A stretch of 9,970 nt of DNA, from NCBI GenBank assembly GCA_030426445.1, contig JAUHYS010000061.1, positions 1 to 9,970 on the forward strand, in the 5' to 3' direction. Positions 1 through 5,463 of this stretch are shown here, one piece after another. Both the position numbers and the translations under genes were made by a program. The DNA comes from a bacterium. Lineage in GTDB: Bacteria; UBA10199; DSSB01. The notes below the pieces were generated by a model that did not search any database, was not told the DNA's origin, and saw only the letters and a list, made by a program, of their open reading frames with translations. Every line of letters begins with the position of its first letter. The stretch's first letter is position 1.

Positions 1-1
1 C

Positions 2-1054
2 TTAATTATCGGGACTGGAGAGTTTGATCGGCTGCCTGTATTATTAGAGAAGTATTTCGGTTCTTCCAGCCTAACAGCAAAAGAAGAAAAAAAACATGTC
101 AGTGCACGACAAATTTTGCCGGACCCGGATCAACCCCGTATTTTGGCAACCCCTGGACATTATGCTTATCTCAAGGTTAGCGAAGGCTGTTCACATCGTT
201 GTTCTTTTTGTATTATTCCAAAGATTCGTGGGAATCTCAAAAGCAGTCCATTGTCGCAAGTTTTAGGTCAGGCACAAAATCTGCTCAATCAGGGAGCCAA
301 GGAGCTTAATCTCATTGCGCAAGATCTCAACGAATATGGCCGTGACCTCAAAGATGGGACGACTCTTAGACAATTGATTCAAGGTTTGGACCGATTACCA
401 GGCGAGTTTTGGATACGTCCACTTTATATGTATCCATTACTTTTTAATGAGAATTTGATCTCTGCTTTAAAAGATGCCCAACATTTTACGCGTTATATTG
501 ACATGCCTTTGCAGCATATTAGCGAAAATATTATGTTGTCGATGCGTCGGGGTTCACCAGGTCGTTATGTAAGGCAGCTCTTGGATCAACTTAAAAAAGC
601 CATGCCGGATTTAAGCATCCGCACTACCTTTATTGTGGGTTATCCTGGAGAGACGGACGAAAACTTTCGAGAGTTATGTCAATTTATTCAAGACTACCCA
701 TTTGATCATTTGGGAGTTTTTGCCTATTCTCAGGAGGAAAATACATCTGCTGCCGAGTTTGCAGGCCAAATTCCGATGGAGCTGCGACAGGAAAGACGAG
801 AGCAACTCATGGAATTACAAAAAAAGATTTCTCGACAAAAACAAAAAGCACTTTTAGGAAAAAAACTAACAGTTTTGGTTGAGGGGTCCAGCGAGGAAAG
901 TGATTGGGTGATGACAGGTCGTACGGCCTTTCAAGCCCCAGAAATCGACGGTGTGACTTATCTTTCTGAAACCGAGGCCGCTCCAGGAACTTTTATTCAG
1001 GCCAAAGTGATCGAAACCCATGATTATGATTTGGTTGCAGCTCCATTAGGCTAA
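2..1054 (+). CDS. rimO: Ribosomal protein S12 methylthiotransferase RimO (5'-truncated)
   Basis: Radical-SAM enzyme that beta-methylthiolates a conserved aspartate of ribosomal protein S12 in the cytoplasm. The reading frame is open from base 2, so about 350 C-terminal residues are present and the start lies outside the window; a TTG at 116 is internal, not the start. Visible in order: the tail of the N-terminal methylthiotransferase domain (GTGEFDRLP), the radical-SAM cluster motif CSHRCSFC (Cys at residues 63, 67 and 70 of the visible part), RimO-type blocks AQDLNEYG, RPLYMYP, YIDMPLQH and TTFIVGYPGET, and a C-terminal TRAM RNA/protein-binding domain (about the last 70 residues, from GKKLTVLVEG). 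The first-domain cysteines that bind the second 4Fe-4S cluster are not visible. MiaB is the main alternative; the DMPLQH and RPLYMYP wording favours RimO. murC starts 6 nt downstream, suggesting co-transcription. Confidence 0.92.
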   Translation, partial: LIIGTGEFDRLPVLLEKYFGSSSLTAKEEKKHVSARQILPDPDQPRILATPGHYAYLKVSEGCSHRCSFCIIPKIRGNLKSSPLSQVLGQAQNLLNQGAKELNLIAQDLNEYGRDLKDGTTLRQLIQGLDRLPGEFWIRPLYMYPLLFNENLISALKDAQHFTRYIDMPLQHISENIMLSMRRGSPGRYVRQLLDQLKKAMPDLSIRTTFIVGYPGETDENFRELCQFIQDYPFDHLGVFAYSQEENTSAAEFAGQIPMELRQERREQLMELQKKISRQKQKALLGKKLTVLVEGSSEESDWVMTGRTAFQAPEIDGVTYLSETEAAPGTFIQAKVIETHDYDLVAAPLG

Positions 1055-1060
1055 TTTTTT

Positions 1061-2437
1061 ATGTTTCCCAATTTTTACAACATCCACTTCGTCGGTATTG
1101 GCGGCATTGGCATGAGCGGTATTGCCGAACTCTTACTCAATTTGGGCTATCGTGTGACGGGTTCCGACCAAAAGCGCAGTGCCTTGACAACGCGCTTGCG
1201 GAAAAAGGGCGCTAAAATTTATTACAAGCACCAAGCCTCTAATATTGATGCCTCCCATGTTGTAGTGATTTCTTCGGCCATTCGTCCAGGTAACCCCGAA
1301 GTATTAGCGGCTCATGAAAAAAACATCCCCGTGATCCCTCGTGCTGAAATGCTTTCCGAGCTTATGCGGATCAAATACGGTATTGCCATTGCCGGTTCTC
1401 ACGGAAAAACCACGACGACTTCCCTTGCGGGGCATTTATTAATGAGCGCGGGTTTTGACCCGACTGTGGTTATTGGAGGCAAGCTCAATAGCTTACGTAG
1501 CAATGCAAAATTAGGCAAAGGAAAGTTTTTAGTCGCCGAAGCCGATGAATCCGATGGCTCTTTTCTTTTACTTAATCCAAGCATTGCTTTGATTACTAAT
1601 ATCGACCCCGAACACATGGAGAATTATAAAGATTTTGAAACCTTAAAGGAGACCTTCGTCTCTTTTGCCAATAAGGTGCCTTTTTATGGAACTACGGTGG
1701 TTTGCTTAGACCACCCCGTTGTCCAAGAAATCATTCCTCGCATGCGACGAAAAGTGATTAGTTATGGTTTAAAAACGAAGGCGGATTACCAAGCTAAAGC
1801 AATCAAGGCTCAAGGTCTAAAGCAGAGCTTTGAGTTAAGTTTTCAAGAAAAATCCTTGGGCAAAATTGTATTGAATATGCCGGGTTTGCATAATGTGAGC
1901 AATGCCTTAGGGGCGATTGCGGTTGCTCGAGAACTCGAGGTCCCTATCACGAGTATTCGCAAGGCATTAAAAAACTTTAAGGGCATACAAAGGCGCTTGC
2001 AAATTCTTTTAGATGACAAAAAAACCATTATTGATGATTATGCCCATCACCCCGTTGAAATTTCAGCCTGTTTAGAAGCACTCAAAACAGCTTTTCCTAA
2101 AAGAAATATAAAAGCCGTCTTTCAACCTCATCGTTATTCTCGGACTCGAGATCTTTTTGACGAATTTACACAATGCTTTCAATTAGCTGATCAAGTTATT
2201 ATCACGGATGTTTATCCTGCGGGTGAAGAACCCATTGTTGGAGTTTCGGGCCGCGCGTTATCGAAAGCCATTCAACATGCGCAGGTGGAGTATCATCACG
2301 ATAAGAACAACTTGGCTCAATTTTTATTAGAAAATTCTAACGAGGATGAGATTGTGTTAACTTTAGGTGCAGGCGATATTACTAAAGTGGCTCATCAATT
2401 GGCTAAGTTGCTTAAAAAAAGTAAAAAGAGTTTTTAA
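1061..2437 (+). CDS. murC: UDP-N-acetylmuramate--L-alanine ligase MurC
   Basis: Cytoplasmic Mur ligase that adds L-alanine to UDP-N-acetylmuramic acid with ATP, the first amino-acid step of peptidoglycan precursor synthesis. At 458 residues it has normal family length and all three domains: N-terminal UDP-binding Rossmann domain (GIGGIGMSG, 12-20), central ATPase domain with P-loop GSHGKTTTT (112-120), EADESDGSF (160-168), TNIDPEHMENY (179-189) and MPGLHNVSNALGA (273-285), and C-terminal domain with DDYAHHP (325-331), FQPHRYSRT (354-362) and LGAGDI (435-440). The ATG at 1061 is fixed by the N-terminal domain start; the only ribosome-binding-like bases are a weak TTAGG inside the rimO end, so translation may be coupled to rimO. 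No murB, murG or ftsQ flanks it, so in this genome murC appears to lie outside a classical dcw cluster, at least on its 3' side. Its stop overlaps the convergent regulator gene. Confidence 0.97.
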   Translation: MFPNFYNIHFVGIGGIGMSGIAELLLNLGYRVTGSDQKRSALTTRLRKKGAKIYYKHQASNIDASHVVVISSAIRPGNPEVLAAHEKNIPVIPRAEMLSELMRIKYGIAIAGSHGKTTTTSLAGHLLMSAGFDPTVVIGGKLNSLRSNAKLGKGKFLVAEADESDGSFLLLNPSIALITNIDPEHMENYKDFETLKETFVSFANKVPFYGTTVVCLDHPVVQEIIPRMRRKVISYGLKTKADYQAKAIKAQGLKQSFELSFQEKSLGKIVLNMPGLHNVSNALGAIAVARELEVPITSIRKALKNFKGIQRRLQILLDDKKTIIDDYAHHPVEISACLEALKTAFPKRNIKAVFQPHRYSRTRDLFDEFTQCFQLADQVIITDVYPAGEEPIVGVSGRALSKAIQHAQVEYHHDKNNLAQFLLENSNEDEIVLTLGAGDITKVAHQLAKLLKKSKKSF

Positions 2438-3003
2438 AGCAAAGTTTTCATTTTTGAAATAGCGCCTACTCTATTTCTGACATTGAGTTTTCGGTAAATG
2501 TTTCTAATATGGAAACGAAGGGTTGTAACACTAATAAATAGCTTTTTTGCAATTTCTTTTTGAGAAATAGGCATCTCTAATAAAATAAGAATTTCCTTTT
2601 CTCTCTTGGTCAAGTTCTGTTCTTCAAAGTGAATGCCTTCGCTGATATGTTCTTTTTGACAGTGGCAAAGAGATTCGTCTAATAAGATTTTTTTTAAAAC
2701 TTTTTCACTATTCCCTTCTTTTTCCATAAACACCATGATGAGCCCTTTAGACTCTGAGCGCTTAGAATTCATGTGTTTTTGAAGCTCTCTGAAGTTAATC
2801 TCATTATATGGTTTTTTCTTCGCAGATTCTGGAACAACTAATAACATAATGATTTCTCCTTTCTTTTTAAGGCCATGCAATGCAGGTAATAAGTTTTGGA
2901 CTGTCTCTTCCAGTTCTTCATAAGAATTAAATTTGGCAGAAATTTTTGCTGGTGCCCTTCTGCCAAAGGTGCTGGAATAATTTTCGAATATGTTTTTTTG
3001 CAT
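2434..3003 (-). CDS. LuxR/GerE-type DNA-binding regulator with unrecognised N-terminal region
   Basis: A 189-residue protein ending in a clear LuxR/GerE helix-turn-helix at residues 130-186: LTKREKEILILLE, then SQKEIAKKLFISVTTLRFHI and NIYRKLNVRNRVGAI, matching family positions LTxRExEVL, EIAxxLxIS and KLxVxNR. It should bind DNA, probably as a dimer. The N-terminal 125 residues match no receiver, autoinducer-binding or PAS domain I can recognise; they show two possible beta strands (IIMLLVVP at 51-58, GLIMVFME at 87-94) between helices, and lack the acidic pocket and phospho-accepting Asp pattern of a receiver. A small Cys/His cluster (C113, H114, C115, H119) precedes the HTH. The ATG at 3003 has a weak ribosome site (TTTAGG, minus strand). 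The gene converges on murC with a 4-nt overlap of stop codons and has its own long upstream region. The target is unknown. Confidence 0.85.
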   Translation of the reverse strand: MQKNIFENYSSTFGRRAPAKISAKFNSYEELEETVQNLLPALHGLKKKGEIIMLLVVPESAKKKPYNEINFRELQKHMNSKRSESKGLIMVFMEKEGNSEKVLKKILLDESLCHCQKEHISEGIHFEEQNLTKREKEILILLEMPISQKEIAKKLFISVTTLRFHIRNIYRKLNVRNRVGAISKMKTLL

Positions 3004-3048
3004 AAAACTTACCTAAAGTAACTTGTGTGAAAAAATGATTTTTCAACC

Positions 3049-3090
3049 GCTCCAGAAAATATTAAAGTAGGATCGTTATATTGCTGGAGC
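3049..3090 (-). promoter_or_regulatory. Candidate leader hairpin upstream of the LuxR-type gene
   Basis: Inverted repeat GCTCCAG (3049-3055) and CTGGAGC (3084-3090), extended inward after a small asymmetric internal loop by AATAT (3058-3062) pairing with ATATT (3078-3082). That gives 7 + 5 base pairs around a 15-nt loop. It ends 46 nt before the regulator's ATG and would lie in its transcript leader if transcription starts upstream. No U-run follows on either strand, so it is not a standard terminator. It could be a protein-binding site on DNA or an RNA structure. Confidence 0.4.
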
Positions 3091-3127
3091 TTAATGAGTG
3101 AATAGATAAGCAAGTTTCATGCTATTT

Positions 3128-3145
3128 CTTAACTTTACTTAACTT
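3128..3145. repeat. Direct repeat CTTAACTT x2 at 10-bp spacing
   Basis: CTTAACTT occurs at 3128-3135 and again at 3138-3145, start to start exactly 10 bp, close to one helical turn. On the minus strand this reads AAGTTAAG-TA-AAGTTAAG, about 125 bp upstream of the LuxR-type gene start. Helically phased short repeats are common in binding sites of transcription factors that bind as tandem dimers. The region is AT-rich, which raises the chance of coincidence. Confidence 0.4.
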
Positions 3146-3164
3146 ATTAAAAATATTAAGTTTT

Positions 3165-3183
3165 TTTGATTCTTTGAATCAAA
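3165..3183. repeat. Perfect 8-bp-arm palindrome TTTGATTC-TTT-GAATCAAA
   Basis: TTTGATTC (3165-3172) and GAATCAAA (3176-3183) are perfect inverse complements around a 3-nt centre. On the plus strand it is preceded by a T-run and followed by the G-rich stretch GGGGAGGTGA, so it does not have the layout of an intrinsic terminator for either strand. An operator or a small RNA hairpin is possible. Confidence 0.4.
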
Positions 3184-3248
3184 GGGGAGGTGAAAGGAAG
3201 CCGAACTGTCTTAAAACGATAGATAAAAAAAATACAGTGTTTCAAAAT

Positions 3249-3266
3249 AAGACAGATTTATGTCTT
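3249..3266 (-). terminator. Weak candidate terminator after the lipoprotein operon
   Basis: On the minus strand AAGACA-TAAATC-TGTCTT forms a 6-bp stem with a 6-nt loop about 45 nt past the repeat lipoprotein's stop codon, followed by ATTTTG and, about 16 nt later, an eight-T run. The stem is short and AT-rich and the T-run is displaced, so the call is tentative. A copy of CTGTCTT at 3206-3212 (plus strand) could pair with AAGACAG at 3249-3255 instead. Confidence 0.3.
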
Positions 3267-3311
3267 GAATGAGGGCTCTATAAAAAACTATATAAGAAAC
3301 CAGAGGTTTTT

Positions 3312-5420
3312 TTAAGGAGTGATTTCATCTAAAGGTTTAGGGGATTTTCCTTTCTTAATGAGGAGGGTCGTTGTCCATCCGTAGTTTTTCTTTTCTGCTT
3401 GGAAGGTTTGTGTTTTGCCATGTAAGTTCATTATGATGCCTTGACTTCCACTAGAGTTTACAGAGTAGAATACATCATGAGCATTAACGCGTAGCCGTTC
3501 ATTAAGCAATGGAAGAGAAGAAGGGCCGAGACTGCGAAACCAATGAACCCAACCAGGTTGTCCATCTTCCTTTACTTGAAATAAATAATGTGTATCGGCT
3601 GACCCTTCATTGCTTTTCGTGATGAATTGCTTCCCTAATTGAATGACGCTTGCTCTTTCCGGGCTTGAAAAAGTTGCAATGACTTCTTTAGAGTGATTTG
3701 AAAGTATTTTAAGCCCCGTTGTCGACCTTGGAAGGTCCGAAACTTTAAAAGTCCAGAGAGGATTTCCCTGAGCGCTGTACTTATGGATCCACTCTTCTAG
3801 AATACTTTTTTCGCAATCGATTTTTTCGTTGGAAGATAAGTGCCCAAAACTGGTTTCCTGATTTAAGCACTCTCTAACACTCGCTCGCAGTGCTAGCCCT
3901 CCTTGTTCGTCTAAGTGCTTTGAATGCTCTTCTAATTCCACTTGCATGCTTTTTTCTATGTTTAAGGTTTTTGCGAACACTAAGTGGCCTTGTGTATTTA
4001 TTTTTTGCAAAAACTTTCCAGGCTCCGAAAGGATTGTCTGCCCCTGATGTACGAGAGCTGTTTCGAATGAGTCAGGAGCCTCAGTAGAAGCGTAGGAAAA
4101 TAGGTTGCCGCCTTCATCCATTAAGAGTTCACTCTCTGCAGGCATGCCTTTCCAGGAGTTTTCCCATAGTAGGTTGCCTTCAGTGCTATAACTTCTGATA
4201 AAATATTGATCAGGACTTAAGGGGTCTTTTTTACAGTCCTCAGAGAGAGATAGACGGCGACTATGTACAAGCATGTTCCCTAAAGAGTTAAGTTTTAATT
4301 GAGGGGAAAAAGTTGGGGTGCTTACAGATATTGTGGCTTCATTTTTTATTTGCTTGGTCCATATGATTTCTCCATCTTGAGACAGTTTTATTAGAAGGCT
4401 ATCTCCCCCACCGCATGATTTGGTAAAAGTCTCTTCTCCTAGTTTGATTTCTTCTTCGTATTGCTCAGCTAAAAGAATAAGACCCTCTCCTTCTAAGTTT
4501 ACAATATCTCTAATAAGCACTGGAAACATTTTGCCCCAAAGCGGTTTCCCTGTTTTAGGGTCTAAACGTACAATAAAGTTTATAAACCATATCGGGCCTA
4601 AATCTAGACCTTCGATCGTAAAATCAATTCCCATTTTTAAAAAAGGGCTATGTGTTCCTCCGATTGCATAGAAGTAATCCTTATAATCTGTTTTAAATTT
4701 TGTAATATAGTCAGTTTTAGAGCCTCCGATAAATATTTTGGGCATGTCAGGGTCCAAGTGCCCATGTTTATTGATTTTTATGATGAAGATATCTTCTTCT
4801 CCATTTTGACTAAATAAATGCGTTTCTTCTTCGGAAATAGCGTCTCTAAGGCGAATCTCTTGGCTAGAGAAATGACCTGCAATTAAAATGTTAAATTTTT
4901 TATCAAAGTGAATTTGTTCTGTATCGACTTCATCTTCTAAGGTTTTACACCATAGTAGTTTTCCATCGTTATTAAATTTAGCAATAATGATTTTTTCTCC
5001 TTCCGTTAAAGAGAGCTGCACGGCTGTGGAAGAATTATCATAGATTTTTATTTCTTTTTGGTAGTCTGCGCTAATAGAAGCTACGAAATAAACATTCCCC
5101 TCTTGGTCTTGAGCGCTTTTACGAATATATAAAGGAGCGCCTTCTGCTTTTATGACCCAAGAAGGTCCTTTAATTATTTTTTCTTCGTTCAAATTTTCTT
5201 GCTTTGGTTTTTTGGTTCCCAAATCTTCTTCAAGTTCAGACTTGTTTTCGTGCTTACTTTCAGGGAAGCTCTCTTGTTGTTCGGGGCTTTCTTCAAGGGG
5301 GTGAAGCTTATTGATAGTCTGACAAGATGAAAAAAGCCAAACTAGAAGAAGGATAGAAAAAACTCTAAGGTAGAAATTAAGAAAAGAAAGTTTATGATAA
5401 AAGAATGAATTTAATAACAC
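3312..5420 (-). CDS. Repeat lipoprotein with eight SBBP-like beta-propeller units
   Basis: Predicted surface or periplasmic lipoprotein of 702 residues. The start is GTG at 5420, supported by GGAGG six nt upstream. Residues 1-32 form a signal peptide with hydrophobic core FSILLLVWLF and a lipobox-like F-S-S-C, so Cys33 is the likely lipidated residue; residue -3 is Phe rather than the usual Leu. Residues 40-85 are a Glu/Lys/Ser-rich linker. From about residue 87 the protein is beta-rich, with a recurring unit ending in a pattern like IIAKFNNDGKLLWCKT, DSLLIKLSQDGEIIWTKQI or EWIHKYSAQGNPLWTFKV. Occurrences begin near residues 145, 211, 280, 341, 406, 469, 543 and 611, a period of about 66. The K-x-(3-5)-G-x-x-W signature resembles SBBP-type (beta-propeller) repeats; I infer a multi-bladed propeller. 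The ligand is unknown. It is the downstream gene of a two-lipoprotein pair, 43 nt apart. Confidence 0.8.
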   Translation of the reverse strand: MLLNSFFYHKLSFLNFYLRVFSILLLVWLFSSCQTINKLHPLEESPEQQESFPESKHENKSELEEDLGTKKPKQENLNEEKIIKGPSWVIKAEGAPLYIRKSAQDQEGNVYFVASISADYQKEIKIYDNSSTAVQLSLTEGEKIIIAKFNNDGKLLWCKTLEDEVDTEQIHFDKKFNILIAGHFSSQEIRLRDAISEEETHLFSQNGEEDIFIIKINKHGHLDPDMPKIFIGGSKTDYITKFKTDYKDYFYAIGGTHSPFLKMGIDFTIEGLDLGPIWFINFIVRLDPKTGKPLWGKMFPVLIRDIVNLEGEGLILLAEQYEEEIKLGEETFTKSCGGGDSLLIKLSQDGEIIWTKQIKNEATISVSTPTFSPQLKLNSLGNMLVHSRRLSLSEDCKKDPLSPDQYFIRSYSTEGNLLWENSWKGMPAESELLMDEGGNLFSYASTEAPDSFETALVHQGQTILSEPGKFLQKINTQGHLVFAKTLNIEKSMQVELEEHSKHLDEQGGLALRASVRECLNQETSFGHLSSNEKIDCEKSILEEWIHKYSAQGNPLWTFKVSDLPRSTTGLKILSNHSKEVIATFSSPERASVIQLGKQFITKSNEGSADTHYLFQVKEDGQPGWVHWFRSLGPSSLPLLNERLRVNAHDVFYSVNSSGSQGIIMNLHGKTQTFQAEKKNYGWTTTLLIKKGKSPKPLDEITP
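3540..4988 (-). repeat. Eight degenerate protein repeats of about 66 residues
   Basis: Coding repeat region of the lipoprotein, residues 145-627. Each unit closes with a hydrophobic strand, Lys or Arg, an aromatic/aliphatic residue, three variable residues, Gly and usually Trp: AKFNNDGKLLW, IKINKHGHL, VRLDPKTGKPLW, IKLSQDGEIIW, RSYSTEGNLLW, QKINTQGHLVF, HKYSAQGNPLW, FQVKEDGQPGW. DNA copies are diverged, so this is an old repeat rather than a recent tandem expansion. Confidence 0.7.
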
Positions 5421-5426
5421 TGCAAG

Positions 5427-5431
5427 CCTCC
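5427..5431 (-). promoter_or_regulatory. Ribosome binding site deciding the GTG start of the repeat lipoprotein
   Basis: On the minus strand GGAGG lies six nt before GTG at 5420. No ATG in this frame is placed as well relative to the signal peptide, so this site fixes the start and the long n-region of the signal peptide. Confidence 0.75.
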
Positions 5432-5463
5432 AAATAAAATCGGATAAAATTGAGTTGTAACAA

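Larger units (their letters stand above)
3004..3311. other. 308-bp non-coding region upstream of the LuxR-type gene
   Basis: This region lies between the start of the regulator gene (minus strand, left) and the end of the repeat lipoprotein gene (minus strand, right), so it must hold the regulator's promoter and the lipoprotein operon's terminator. I see no coding region beyond very short frames of 9-12 codons without ribosome sites, and no tRNA-like fold. It contains a long-arm hairpin (3049-3090), a 10-bp-phased direct repeat (3128-3145), a perfect palindrome (3165-3183), a purine tract resembling a ribosome site (3184-3200) and a hairpin (3249-3266), each listed separately. No -35/-10 pair close to consensus is obvious for the minus-strand gene. 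Confidence 0.7.

Noticed and set aside
116..118. TTG as a start codon of rimO
   Set aside because: The frame is open upstream to the window edge and the upstream residues read as the end of the N-terminal RimO domain, so the gene is simply truncated by the window.
2434..3003. Response regulator with N-terminal receiver domain
   Set aside because: The N-terminal part lacks the paired acidic residues, phospho-acceptor Asp in a strand end, and the conserved Thr/Ser and Lys expected of a receiver.
3036..3071. Short plus-strand frame of 11 codons (MIFQPLQKILK) in the regulator upstream region
   Set aside because: Too short, no ribosome binding site, and it overlaps the inverted repeat at 3049-3090.
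3085..3113. Short minus-strand frame of nine codons (MKLAYLFTH) as a leader peptide
   Set aside because: No ribosome site, no run of regulatory codons, and no terminator/antiterminator pair after it.
3276..3312. Plus-strand terminator before the T-run at 3306-3312
   Set aside because: No stable stem: only CTCT/AGAG around a long AT loop, and no plus-strand gene ends here.
3890..4087. Plus-strand open frames inside the two lipoprotein genes (also near 4420-4671 and 6922-7125)
   Set aside because: They lie fully inside well-supported minus-strand coding regions, have no ribosome sites, and give no recognisable protein.
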